64,000 bases of DNA from Acetobacteraceae bacterium H6797 (GTDB lineage: Bacteria; Pseudomonadota; Alphaproteobacteria; Acetobacterales; Acetobacteraceae). The notes below the pieces were generated by a model. That model made no database searches. It saw only the letters and a list, made by a program, of their open reading frames with translations, and was not told the origin of the DNA. Shown here one piece after another: positions 1 through 8,512 of the stretch (positions are counted from its first letter, which is position 1; each line of letters starts with the position of its first letter). Position numbers and translations under genes: made by a program. Where the stretch lies: positions 558,001 through 622,000 of the forward strand of contig JADFCQ010000001.1 in the NCBI GenBank assembly GCA_015223225.1, in the 5' to 3' direction.

Positions 1-287
1 TGCCGGATCAGCCGGGGCATCAGCGGGTTGAAGCGCGTGCTGGTGGTCGGGTTCAGATAGAGCGGCCGGAACCCCTCCTCGCCTTCTTCGCAGTAGCTGC
101 CAAGATGAAACAGCGCCTGGCCATCCAGCGGCCGCGGCATCTCGCGCTTGCCCTCGACACATTCCAGCATGCGGTGATGCGTCGGCAGCCCGGCGGTGAT
201 CACCATCTCTCCCGTCAGCAGCACCATCTCGCCGAGCTTGAGCGAGCGTGCATCGGCGGGCGTCATCGGCAGCCTCATCTCGCGCAT
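1..287 (-). CDS. Fumarate hydratase / tartrate dehydratase beta subunit (partial)
   Basis: This is the N-terminal part of the C-terminal-domain (beta) subunit of a class I Fe-S hydro-lyase; the rest lies off the left edge. About 95 residues are visible, with the family pattern of an early LxLGExVLLTG strand, a THHR motif and the NPTTSTRFNP segment that corresponds to the G-PTTS-RM region of TtdB. The ATG at 287 has a GGAG eight to nine bases upstream; a GTG at 296 overlapping the alpha-subunit stop is an alternative. It directly follows the alpha-subunit gene, so the two form one enzyme. Whether the substrate is fumarate, tartrate or another hydroxy-diacid cannot be decided here. Confidence 0.85.
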   Translation of the reverse strand, partial: MREMRLPMTPADARSLKLGEMVLLTGEMVITAGLPTHHRMLECVEGKREMPRPLDGQALFHLGSYCEEGEEGFRPLYLNPTTSTRFNPLMPRLIR

Positions 288-292
288 CGCCG

Positions 293-1165
293 TCACTCCA
301 CCCTCTCCACGCGCCCGTCGTCATAGAGCCGCGCGCGTGTCCGCCGGTTGATCCAGCAATTGAAGCTGACGGCGACGGGCGTGAAGCCGTGCCCCGCCGC
401 GAAATCCACATGCACCGCCAGCGCCGTGGTATCGCCGCCCGTGCCCATCGGCCCGAAGCCCGTGGCATTCACGGCCTTGAGCAGCCGCTCTTCCATCGCC
501 GCCAAGATGGGCTCCGGGTTCTTCGTTCCCATCGGCCGCAGCGTGGCACCCGAGGCGAGCTTCGCCGCATGGTCGAAAGCGCCGCCGATGCCCACGCCGA
601 TGATCACCGGCGGGCAATGCTGCGAGCCGGCCTTCATCACGCAATCCATCACATAGGCTTCGATTTGTTCGAGCGTGGGATAGGAGAAGATCTCGAGCGC
701 CGCCCAGCGGCCCGAACCCAGCGCCTTGGGCTGGCAGGTGATGTCGATATAATCCTTCTCGCCCGCCAGCACGTCCCAGGTGACGAGCGGCATGTCCTTG
801 CCGCGATAGCCGCGCTCATTGGTCAGCGGATTGGCGACATGCTTGAGCAGCGGCGGCGAGATGCGCTGCGTCAACTCGTCGAAACCATCGATCACCGCCT
901 TCTTGAGATCGCCCTGCATGGTGATGCCGGTGCCGAGGCGGATCACATAGACCGGCACGCCGGCATCGGAGCAGACGAATTTCTCCGTATCCTCGGCGCG
1001 ATGGGCGCTGGCCAGCATGATCTCGAGCGTGCGACGGGCGCCTTCATGGCTCTCGGCCAACGCCGCCTCGCGCAACGCGGCCTTGGTATCGTCGGGCACC
1101 TTGCGGAGCGACCAGTCGTAAAGGTCGGCCGTCAGACGCTTCACGGCCTCGTAGGTGATGGGCAT
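293..1165 (-). CDS. Fumarate hydratase / tartrate dehydratase alpha subunit
   Basis: Class I (oxygen-sensitive, 4Fe-4S) hydro-lyase alpha subunit of 290 residues, the size of TtdA-type separate subunits rather than of the fused FumA/FumB. Cys65, Cys184 (in QHCPP) and Cys270 (in FNCW) are spaced nearly like the three cluster ligands of FumA. The GVGIGG loop and the C-terminal GFGPMGTGGDTTAL stretch are typical. It reversibly hydrates an unsaturated diacid such as fumarate to malate. The beta subunit follows immediately. The gene is divergent from the GST/CoA-transferase operon, so its product may feed diacid intermediates into the TCA cycle. Confidence 0.9.
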   Translation of the reverse strand: MPITYEAVKRLTADLYDWSLRKVPDDTKAALREAALAESHEGARRTLEIMLASAHRAEDTEKFVCSDAGVPVYVIRLGTGITMQGDLKKAVIDGFDELTQRISPPLLKHVANPLTNERGYRGKDMPLVTWDVLAGEKDYIDITCQPKALGSGRWAALEIFSYPTLEQIEAYVMDCVMKAGSQHCPPVIIGVGIGGAFDHAAKLASGATLRPMGTKNPEPILAAMEERLLKAVNATGFGPMGTGGDTTALAVHVDFAAGHGFTPVAVSFNCWINRRTRARLYDDGRVERVE

Positions 1166-1211
1166 GGCGTTTCCTCGGGCCCCGGGGCCTCATTCTGGTC
1201 GGGGCCTCATT

Positions 1212-1283
1212 TAGGTCATAGATATGGTTTTTTGACGGTAGAGGGAAGAGCGGGCTTGCGGAAGCCCCAATAGGTCATATAAC
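1212..1283 (+). promoter_or_regulatory. Divergent promoter region with repeated TAGGTCATA boxes
   Basis: Between the divergent dehydratase and GST genes, TAGGTCATA occurs twice in direct orientation (1212-1220 and 1271-1279). A plausible plus-strand promoter is TTGCGG (1256-1261), a 16-base spacer and TATAAC (1278-1283). The second box abuts this -10, so a regulator could bind there. A related AGGTCAATA sequence lies in the divergent promoter at 12999-13018. The promoter assignment is by eye only. Confidence 0.4.
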
Positions 1284-1315
1284 TAGCACAAAGACCATTA
1301 ATGGGAGAACGCCGC

Positions 1316-1924
1316 TTGAAGCTGCACTGGTCCCCCCGATCGCCTTTCGTGCGGAAGGTCATGATCGCGGCACACGAACTCGGCCTAGTCGATCGCTTCG
1401 AGCGCGTGCGCACCGTCGTCGCCATGAAAGACCCGAATATCGGCCTGCTGAGCGACAATCCGCTGGGCAAGATCCCGACCCTGGTTCTCGATGACGGCCG
1501 CATCCTCTTCGACAGCGTCGTCATCTGCGAATATTTCGACAGCATCGCCGAGAAGCCCACGCTCTTCCCCGCCTCGGGCCCCGAGCGTTTCGATGCGCTG
1601 CGCCGCCATGCGCTGGGCACCGGCTATCTCGACATGCTCATCCTCTGGCGCAACGAGCGCGACAAGGAAGCGCCTTTCGAGCCTTGGCTGAAAGGCTTCT
1701 CGCTCAAGCACAAGGCCACCCTGGCTTCGCTGGAAGCCGAGGCGGAGACGCTGGGCAAGCTGCCCTTCGGCATCGGCCATATCGCGATCGGCTGCGCGCT
1801 GTCCTACATGGATTTCCGCTTCGCCGATCTCGGCTGGCGGGAGGGCCATCCGAAGCTCCATGCCTGGCACGAGACCTTCCGCGCCCGCCCCTCGGTGAAG
1901 GCGACGGAGATCGTCGATGGCTGA
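1316..1924 (+). CDS. Glutathione S-transferase family protein
   Basis: Soluble GST of about 202 residues: a thioredoxin-fold N-domain beginning with the typical KLHWSPRSPFVRKV strand-helix, the G-IPTLV segment with its cis-proline, a DS-VICEYFD glutathione-binding helix, and an all-helical C-domain. I chose the TTG at 1316 because GGGAG lies eight bases before it and the predicted transcript starts near 1290; an ATG at 1301 would add five residues but has no ribosome site. First gene of a catabolic operon; it overlaps the next gene by eight bases. Possible roles are isomerisation or conjugation of an intermediate. Confidence 0.88.
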   Translation: MKLHWSPRSPFVRKVMIAAHELGLVDRFERVRTVVAMKDPNIGLLSDNPLGKIPTLVLDDGRILFDSVVICEYFDSIAEKPTLFPASGPERFDALRRHALGTGYLDMLILWRNERDKEAPFEPWLKGFSLKHKATLASLEAEAETLGKLPFGIGHIAIGCALSYMDFRFADLGWREGHPKLHAWHETFRARPSVKATEIVDG

Positions 1925-3149
1925 GCAGCGCCAGGGCCCGCTCTCGCATATCCGCGTGCTGGATCTATCGCGCATCATGGCCGGGCCGTGGTGCGGGCAG
2001 ATCCTCGCCGATCTCGGTGCCGATGTCGTCAAGATCGAGCGGCCGAAAGTGGGTGACGACACCCGCAGCTGGGGCCCGCCCTTCCTGAAGGATGCGGAAG
2101 GCAAGCCGACGCGCGAGGCGGGCTATTTCCTCTCCGTCAATCGCGGCAAGCGCTCCGTCACCATCGACCTCGCCAATCCCGAAGGCCAGGAGATCATCAA
2201 GCAGATCGCCGCCAAGAGCGACGTGGTGCTGGAGAATTTCAAGGCCGGCGCCCTCTCGCGCTACGGACTCGACGCGGCCTCGCTGCGCGCGGTCAATCCG
2301 AAGCTCGTCTATTGCTCCGTTACGGGTTTCGGCCAGGATGGCCCACGCCGTGACCAGGCGGCCTATGACTTCATGATCCAGGCCATGGGTGGGCTGATGA
2401 GCGTGACCGGCGAGCGCGACGACGCGCCCGGCGGCGGCCCCCAGAAAGTCGGCGTGCCCATCGTCGATATCATGACCGGCATGTATGCCGCCATCAGCGT
2501 ACTCGCCGCCCTGACCCGCCGCGCCGAAACCGGCGAAGGCGAGACCATCGACCTCGCCATGCTCGACGTGCAGACGGCCTTCCTCGCCAATCAGGCGATG
2601 AACTTCCTCGTCGGCGGCAAGGAGCCGAAGCGCGGCGGCAATCGCCATCCGAATATTCAGCCGCAGGACGTCTTCCCCTGCGCCGATGGCTATATCGTCC
2701 TCGCCGTCGGCAATGACGGGCAGTTCCGCAAGCTCTGCGAAGTGCTGGGCCATCCGGAATGGGCCACGGACGAGCGCTTCGCCACCAACCCCGCGCGCGT
2801 CACCAACAACCCGCTGCTGACGCCGCTACTTACCGAAGCCTTCGGCCGCTTCAGCAAGAACGAGCTGACGGCGAAGCTCGATGCCGCCGGCGTGCCCTGC
2901 GGCCCGATCAATACCGTGCCGCAGGTTCTGGAGGATGCGCAGGTCAAGCACCGCCGGATGCTGCGCCATCTGCCGCATCCCACCGCGGGCACCGTGCCGC
3001 AGGTGGTGAGCCCGATGAATTTCTCCACCTCGCCGCTGGCCTTCGACCGCCCGCCGCCGCTGCTCGGGCAGCATACGGCGGAGGTTCTGGCCGAACTCGG
3101 CATCGATGACACCGCCCAGGCCGCGCTCGCCGAGCGTGGCGTGATCTGA
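1917..3149 (+). CDS. CaiB/BaiF family (class III) CoA-transferase
   Basis: A 410-residue family III CoA-transferase that moves CoA between carboxylic acids by way of an enzyme aspartyl-CoA anhydride. The N-terminal [29 protein letters not shown] block, the ENFKAGAL and [12 protein letters not shown] motifs and the likely catalytic Asp184 in [10 protein letters not shown] are all present. The start overlaps the GST stop, so the genes are translationally coupled. With the downstream enoyl-CoA hydratase it probably activates and degrades a carboxylic acid imported through the Bug receptor of the same operon. The acid itself is unknown. Confidence 0.93.
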   Translation: [410 protein letters not shown]

Positions 3150-3159
3150 GGGAATAAGC

Positions 3160-3783
3160 ATGAGCCGCATCCCCCTTCCCTCCCCGGCGGATATGTCGCC
3201 GGAACAGCGCGCGGTGCATGACGCCGTGGTCTCCGGCCCGCGCGGCGTGGTGATCGGCCCGCTCCGCGCCGTCATCCACAGCCCGGAACTCGCCGCCCGC
3301 TGGTCGGCGCTGGGCGAGATCCTGCGCTTCGGCACCATCCTGCCCAAGCGCCTGAACGAGCTGGCCATCGTCGTCACCGGCCGCCGCTGGAACGCGCAGA
3401 TCGAGTGGTGGGTGCATGCCCGCGCCGCCGCCGAGGCCGGCTTGCCCGCCGAGGTGATCGAGGCCATCCGCATCGGCGAGCCGCCCGTCTTCACCGATGC
3501 GGATGACGCGCTGGTCTATGAATACGCGCGCCAGATGCAGCTCACCGGCAATGTGCCCGATGCGGTTTACGCCGATGCCGTCAAGCGTTTCGGCGCGCGC
3601 GGCGTCGTCGAGCTCACCGGCGTCATCGGCTATTACACGATGGTCTCCATGACGCTGAACGCGCATGACATCCCGCTGCCGGATGGCATCGCGCCGCCGC
3701 TGCAGCCGCTGCCCCAGGCCAATGGCGCCCTCACCCCGCTGCCGCCCGGCCGCCTCGCGGCCACCGCCGGGGGCGGGGCGTGA
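3160..3783 (+). CDS. Carboxymuconolactone decarboxylase-like protein lacking cysteines
   Basis: A 207-residue protein with the CMD/AhpD fold signature: a helical LNELAIVVTGRRWN segment followed by EWWVHARAAAEAGL and a second helical half ending in VIGYYTMVSMTLNA. AhpD-type members have a CxxC pair next to the HA motif; here those positions are Trp/Glu-like and the whole protein contains no cysteine, so a peroxidase or thiol-reductase role is unlikely. A non-redox role such as decarboxylase or lactone chemistry in the pathway is inferred. Its stop overlaps the next start. Confidence 0.8.
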   Translation: MSRIPLPSPADMSPEQRAVHDAVVSGPRGVVIGPLRAVIHSPELAARWSALGEILRFGTILPKRLNELAIVVTGRRWNAQIEWWVHARAAAEAGLPAEVIEAIRIGEPPVFTDADDALVYEYARQMQLTGNVPDAVYADAVKRFGARGVVELTGVIGYYTMVSMTLNAHDIPLPDGIAPPLQPLPQANGALTPLPPGRLAATAGGGA

Positions 3784-4661
3784 CGGCCGAGACCTGCCCG
3801 GCTCCGGGCCTCACCGCGCCGCGCAACGCGGTGCCGGCGGGGGCCTGCGACACGCATACGCATGTCTTCGGGCCCTTCGACCGCTTTCCGCCAGCCATGC
3901 CGTCGGTCTATGCCCTGCCCGAGGCCGATGCGGCGACGCACGCGGCCATGCTGGCGACGCTCGGCGCGCGCCGGGGCTGCCTGGTGCAGCCCGCGCCCTA
4001 TGGCAGTGACCCGAGCGCCATGCTCGACGCGCTGCACCGCGCCAAGGGCCGGTTGCGCGGGGTCATGGCCTGCGGGCCCGAGGTGACTGACAAGGCACTT
4101 GCCGAGATGCATGAGGGGGGCGTGCGCGCGCTGCGTTTCGTCGAGATGCGCGCGCCCAATGGCGGCCGCTACCCCGGCAGCATCGGCACCGATGCGCTCG
4201 AGGCGCTGGCACCGCGCATGAAGGAACTCGGCTGGCAGGCCCATCTCTGGGCCAAGGCCGAGGATCACGCGGCGATGCTGCCCCGGCTGAGCAAGCTCGG
4301 CATCCCGCTGGTGCTCGACCATATGGGCAGCCCCGATCCCGCCACCGGGCCGGCGGCACCCGCCTTCGCCGCGCTGCTGGATTACCTCCGCGACGGCGAG
4401 GTCTGGATCAAGCTCTCGCTCTGCCGCGTCTCGCGCCAGAAGCCCGGCTATGCCGATGCCCGCCCGCTGCATGACGCGCTGATCGCGGCCAATCCGGATC
4501 GCCTGCTCTGGGGGTCCGACTGGCCCTATGTCCGCATGGGCGACCTCACGCCCGATGCCGGCGCCTTGCTCGACCTCTTCATCGACTGGACCGGGGACGA
4601 AGCCCTAGTCCGCCGCATCCTCGTGGAGAATCCGCAGCAGCTTTTCGCTTTCGACGATTGA
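3780..4661 (+). CDS. Amidohydrolase, 2-pyrone-4,6-dicarboxylate hydrolase (LigI)-like
   Basis: A 293-residue TIM-barrel hydrolase of the amidohydrolase_2 / COG3618 group. The first metal/substrate strand is CDTHTHVFGP, a central strand ends in LVLDHMG, and the active-site aspartate lies in LLWGSDWPYV. LigI is the best-known relative and opens the lactone 2-pyrone-4,6-dicarboxylate; a lactone or cyclic diacid is therefore a plausible substrate. Translation starts at GTG 3780, overlapping the previous stop. With the neighbouring CMD-like gene this suggests the operon handles a lactone intermediate. Confidence 0.85.
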   Translation: MTAETCPAPGLTAPRNAVPAGACDTHTHVFGPFDRFPPAMPSVYALPEADAATHAAMLATLGARRGCLVQPAPYGSDPSAMLDALHRAKGRLRGVMACGPEVTDKALAEMHEGGVRALRFVEMRAPNGGRYPGSIGTDALEALAPRMKELGWQAHLWAKAEDHAAMLPRLSKLGIPLVLDHMGSPDPATGPAAPAFAALLDYLRDGEVWIKLSLCRVSRQKPGYADARPLHDALIAANPDRLLWGSDWPYVRMGDLTPDAGALLDLFIDWTGDEALVRRILVENPQQLFAFDD

Positions 4662-4694
4662 ACCCGCCAAAGCGCGGGGGAGGAGACAAAAAGA

Positions 4695-5672
4695 ATGTAT
4701 ACGCGTCGCGCAACGCTCGCGGCCCTGCTTGCGGCCCCGGCCATCGTACCGTTCCGCGCCAGCGCGCAGAGTGGCTTCCCGGAACAGCCGGTGAGGATGA
4801 TCATCCCCTTCCCGCCCGGCGGGCCGGCCGATCAGGTGGGCCGCATCATCAGCAAGGTGATGGGCGAGAAGCTCGGCAAGCCCGTGGTGATCGACAGCCG
4901 CTCCGGTGCGGGCGGGGTGATCGGCGTGGATGCCGTCGCCAAGTCCAAGCCCGACGGGCAGACAATCGGCCTGGCCAGCACGGGCGCCCTCGCGATCCTG
5001 CCGCATCTGCAGCCGAACATGCCCTATGATCCGCTGAAGGATCTGGCACCCATCGGCATGGTCATCTCCGTGCCGCAGGTGGCCGTGGTCTCGCCGAAAT
5101 TCGGCGTGAACGATCTCAAGAGCCTCGTGGCCCGCGCCAAGGCGAAGCCGGGCGAGATCTCCTACGGCTCCGCGGGCATCGGCAGCTCGCTGCATCTCGC
5201 CGCCGAGCTTTTCCGCCTGCGCGCGGGGATCGATATTGTCCATGTCCCCTATCGCGGCGCGGCTCCGGCGGTGACGGACCTGCTGGGCGGGCAAATCCAG
5301 CTCATCCTCGCCGATCTTCCGGTCGTGCTGCCGCATATCCGCGCGGGCTCGCTCAAGGCGCTGGGCGTCACGGCCAAGACCCGCGCCGAATTGCTCCCCG
5401 AGGTGCCCACCTTCGAGGAACAGGGCTTCCCCGGCGTCATCTCCGATACCTGGTATGGCGTGATCGCCCCCACGGGCGTGCCCGCCGACCGGATCGCCAC
5501 ACTGAGCAACGCCCTGTCGGCGAGCCTCGCCGATGAAGAGACCAAGCGCCTCCTGCGCGAGCAGGCCGGCACCATCGCCGATCTCGGCCCCGATGGTTTC
5601 GCCTCCCATATCCGCGAACAGAGCCGGGTCTGGGGCGAGGTGGTGCGCGCCGCGAATATCAAGCTGGAATAG
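4695..5672 (+). CDS. Bug/TctC family tripartite tricarboxylate transporter receptor
   Basis: A 325-residue periplasmic solute receptor. The N-terminus has an RR-containing signal (residues 3-25, cleavage after ASA), followed by the family hallmark VRMIIPFPPGGPADQVGR, the GAGGVIGVDAVAKSKPDG loop and YGSAGIGSSLHL. These proteins bind a carboxylate and present it to a TctAB-type permease, none of which is encoded here. A strong GGGGGAGGAG site precedes the ATG. Its position inside the catabolic operon implies that it captures the acid degraded by the surrounding enzymes. Confidence 0.93.
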   Translation: MYTRRATLAALLAAPAIVPFRASAQSGFPEQPVRMIIPFPPGGPADQVGRIISKVMGEKLGKPVVIDSRSGAGGVIGVDAVAKSKPDGQTIGLASTGALAILPHLQPNMPYDPLKDLAPIGMVISVPQVAVVSPKFGVNDLKSLVARAKAKPGEISYGSAGIGSSLHLAAELFRLRAGIDIVHVPYRGAAPAVTDLLGGQIQLILADLPVVLPHIRAGSLKALGVTAKTRAELLPEVPTFEEQGFPGVISDTWYGVIAPTGVPADRIATLSNALSASLADEETKRLLREQAGTIADLGPDGFASHIREQSRVWGEVVRAANIKLE

Positions 5673-5677
5673 GAATC

Positions 5678-6463
5678 ATGAGCAGCTTCGACGATCTCGA
5701 ATGTTTCCGCGTGACGGAAGAGGATCACGTCGCCACCGTCACCCTCGCTCGCCCGCCGGTGAATGCGCAGAACCGGCGCTTCCGTGAGGAGATCGTGCGG
5801 GTCTTCGACACGCTGAGCGACCGCGCCTCGGTGCGTGCCATCGTCGTGACGGGCGAGGGCCGCGCCTTCTCAGCGGGGGCGGACCTGAAGGAGCGCCCGG
5901 GCCTTGCCGGGGAGGAGGGCGCCTATCCGCGCCATAACCGCCTCGTCCGCGCCTCCTTCGACTGCGTGATGGAATGCGAGAAGCCGGTCATTGCCGCCGT
6001 CAATGGCGCGGCGATCGGCGCGGGCTGCGTGCTCGCCCTCTGCGCCGATATCATCGTGGTCAGCGAGAATGCCTTCCTCTCGATGACCGAGGTGGATGTC
6101 GGCCTGGCGGGCGGCGTGAAGCATGTGATGCGTCATTTCGGCCAGTCCGACGCGCGGCTCATGATCTATACGGCCCGCCGCATCACCGGCCCCGAGCTCT
6201 ATCGCATGCGCGTGGCCTCGGCCTGCGTGGCGCCCGAGCAGTTGCTGGAAACCGCGACCGGCATCGCGAAAGAAATCGCGGGCAAGGTGCCGCTGGCCGT
6301 CCGCGCTGCCAAGCGCTCCTTCAACGTGACGGAGGAACTGCCGCTGCACGACGGCTACCGCTTCGAGCAGTCGCAGACGGTGGCGCTCTCCACCTCGGAG
6401 GATACGAAGGAGGCTCAGCGCGCCTTCGCCGAGAAGAGAAAGCCGGTCTTCACCGGTCGTTGA
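5678..6463 (+). CDS. Enoyl-CoA hydratase/isomerase family protein
   Basis: A 261-residue crotonase-fold enzyme. The oxyanion-hole segments GEGRAFSAGADLKE and NGAAIGAGCVLALCAD are intact. The first catalytic glutamate is probably the Glu in SMTEVDVGLAGG, but the position equivalent to the second hydratase glutamate appears to be a leucine in DARLMIY. One-glutamate crotonases are often isomerases, hydrolases or decarboxylases, so hydratase activity is not assured. It is the last gene of the operon and acts on an acyl-CoA made by the CoA-transferase. Confidence 0.9.
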   Translation: MSSFDDLECFRVTEEDHVATVTLARPPVNAQNRRFREEIVRVFDTLSDRASVRAIVVTGEGRAFSAGADLKERPGLAGEEGAYPRHNRLVRASFDCVMECEKPVIAAVNGAAIGAGCVLALCADIIVVSENAFLSMTEVDVGLAGGVKHVMRHFGQSDARLMIYTARRITGPELYRMRVASACVAPEQLLETATGIAKEIAGKVPLAVRAAKRSFNVTEELPLHDGYRFEQSQTVALSTSEDTKEAQRAFAEKRKPVFTGR

Positions 6464-6468
6464 GCATC

Positions 6469-6500
6469 CGGGCGGCAGGGCAAGGGAACCCTGCCGCCCG
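6469..6500 (+). terminator. Hairpin closing the catabolic operon
   Basis: A perfect 12-bp inverted repeat (CGGGCGGCAGGG / CCCTGCCGCCCG) with an 8-base loop begins six bases after the enoyl-CoA hydratase stop. There is no U-run, so it may be a processing or stability hairpin as much as an intrinsic terminator. Confidence 0.55.
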
Positions 6501-6560
6501 AAGAACGTTGCAATTCCTGATGCCGGCCGCCGGGGCCCGGCCCAGGACAGGCAGCCTCCC

Positions 6561-8480
6561 ATGCCCTCTCCCCGCTCCCGCCGCCTTTTGTGGTGGCTCG
6601 GAATCCCCCTGCTGGTGATCGTCGCGGCCGTGGCCCTCTTCCGCTGGGACTGGCTGATCCCCCTGGTCGAGCCCCGCGCCTCGGCTGCCCTGGGGCGGGA
6701 TGTGCGGATCGAGCATATGCATGTCCGCCTCGGCCTCAGCCCCGTGGTGACGCTAACCGGCGTGACTGTCGCCTCGCCGCCGGATTTCCCCGATCAACGC
6801 CCCTTCGCCCGCGTCGAAACCCTGTCGGCCCAGGTCAATGGCTGGGATTGGGCCTGGGGCCGGGCGCCGCTCACCCTGCCCTGGATCGAGTTGGACAAGC
6901 CGATGCTGAATATCCTGCACACGGCTGACGGCAAACGGAACGACCAGTTCAGCTTCGGGAACACGCAGGAGCAGCCCGCCGCCGATAGCGGCGAAGACGG
7001 CCCGCGCATCGGCGCGCTTCGGGTGCGGGAGGGCGGCGCGGTCGTGGTCATCCCCTCGCTCAAGGCCGATTTCTCCGTCCGCATGGCCACCGAGGAGCCT
7101 TCGGGGCAGGAGCCCCGGATCGTGGCCGCCGCCGAGGGGCGGTACGCCGACCAGCCCATCCGCGCCCGGCTCGAGGGCGGCGCCGTGCTCTCCCTGCGCG
7201 ACGGCACCAGCCCCTGGCCCATCTCGCTCGACGTGAATAACGGCCAGACGCAGCTCGGCCTGAAAGGCACCCTGCGGGACCCGTTGAAGCTCGCCGGCGC
7301 CGATATCCAGCTCAACCTGCGCGGGCCGGACATGGCGCGCCTGACCCCGCTGATCGGCGTGCCGCTGCCCCAGACCCCGCCCTACCGCCTGGCGAGCCGG
7401 GTGGATTACTCGCCCGCCGTCGTGCATCTCCGCCAGCTCGACGGCGTGGTGGGCCGCACCGACGTCACCGGCAATCTCGACATCAAGCTGAGCGGCGAGA
7501 AGCCCGAGCTGACGGCCGATCTCTCCTCCCGCCAGGTCAATCTCGACGACCTCGCCGGCTTCATCGGCGGCAAGCCGGGCGACCAGCCCGCGCCCGCCAA
7601 TGCGCCCCTGCTGCCGAATGACCCGATCAGCATGCCGAAGCTCACGGCCGCCAATTTCCATGTGAATTACAAGGCCGGCTCCGTCCGGGGCGGCGAAAGG
7701 CAGCCGATCGACAATCTCGTCGCCAGCTTCGACATCGTGGACGGCAATATCAACCTGCACCCCATCTCCTTCGGCATCGGCCGGGGCGAGATGCGCTTCG
7801 AGGGCCAGCTTTCGCCCGCGCGGAACGATGCGCTCAATGCCGATATCCGCACCGAGTTCCGCCGGCTCGACATCGCCTCCCTCATGGCGGCCGCCGGCGC
7901 CCGGGGCGGCGGCTCGCTCAACGGCCGCGCCAATCTCAAGGGCACAGGCCGCTCGATTTCCGAACTCGTCACCAATGGCGATGGCCGCATCACGCTCTAT
8001 ACGGCGGGCGGCAATCTCTCCTCGCTGCTGGTGGATCTTTCCGGCCTGCGCCTGGCCAATGCTATCCTCTCGGCGCTCGGCCTGCCGGACCGCTCGGAGC
8101 TGCGCTGCTTCATCGGCGATTTCACCATCGGCCGCGGCATGCTCGATACGCGGACCATGGTGGTCGATACCTCCACGGCCATCATCAATGGCGAAGGCAC
8201 GATCGACCTGAAGCGCGAGGTGCTGAATTACCGGCTGCGCACCGCCTCACGCGAATTCACCATCGGCGCCTTCTCGACCGATATCCGCATCACGGGCAAG
8301 CTGCGCGACCCCTCCATCGGGCCCGAGCCCGTGGAACTCGGCGCGCGCGGTGCGGCGGCCATCGGGCTCGGCCTGCTCAACCCACTGCTGAGCATCCTGC
8401 CCACCATCCAATTCGGCACGGATGAGGATAGCGGCTGCGGCGATCTCGCGAACCGCGCCCGGCGTCAGCAGGCGCGGTAG
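6561..8480 (+). CDS. AsmA family inner-membrane protein
   Basis: A 639-residue protein with one N-terminal transmembrane helix (about residues 8-28, WWLGIPLLVIVAAVALF) and a long periplasmic beta-rich body. The opening ASAALGRDVRIEHMHVRLG and the late segment LSGLRLANAILSALGLPD followed by LRCFIGDFTIGRGML are typical of AsmA/YhjG proteins. Family members are thought to act in outer-membrane lipid homeostasis as long lipid-carrying bridges. It stands alone between two operons and looks complete. Confidence 0.88.
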   Translation: MPSPRSRRLLWWLGIPLLVIVAAVALFRWDWLIPLVEPRASAALGRDVRIEHMHVRLGLSPVVTLTGVTVASPPDFPDQRPFARVETLSAQVNGWDWAWGRAPLTLPWIELDKPMLNILHTADGKRNDQFSFGNTQEQPAADSGEDGPRIGALRVREGGAVVVIPSLKADFSVRMATEEPSGQEPRIVAAAEGRYADQPIRARLEGGAVLSLRDGTSPWPISLDVNNGQTQLGLKGTLRDPLKLAGADIQLNLRGPDMARLTPLIGVPLPQTPPYRLASRVDYSPAVVHLRQLDGVVGRTDVTGNLDIKLSGEKPELTADLSSRQVNLDDLAGFIGGKPGDQPAPANAPLLPNDPISMPKLTAANFHVNYKAGSVRGGERQPIDNLVASFDIVDGNINLHPISFGIGRGEMRFEGQLSPARNDALNADIRTEFRRLDIASLMAAAGARGGGSLNGRANLKGTGRSISELVTNGDGRITLYTAGGNLSSLLVDLSGLRLANAILSALGLPDRSELRCFIGDFTIGRGMLDTRTMVVDTSTAIINGEGTIDLKREVLNYRLRTASREFTIGAFSTDIRITGKLRDPSIGPEPVELGARGAAAIGLGLLNPLLSILPTIQFGTDEDSGCGDLANRARRQQAR

Positions 8481-8512
8481 CGCCCCTCAAGCGGCGGCGG
8501 AGTAGCGGCGCC

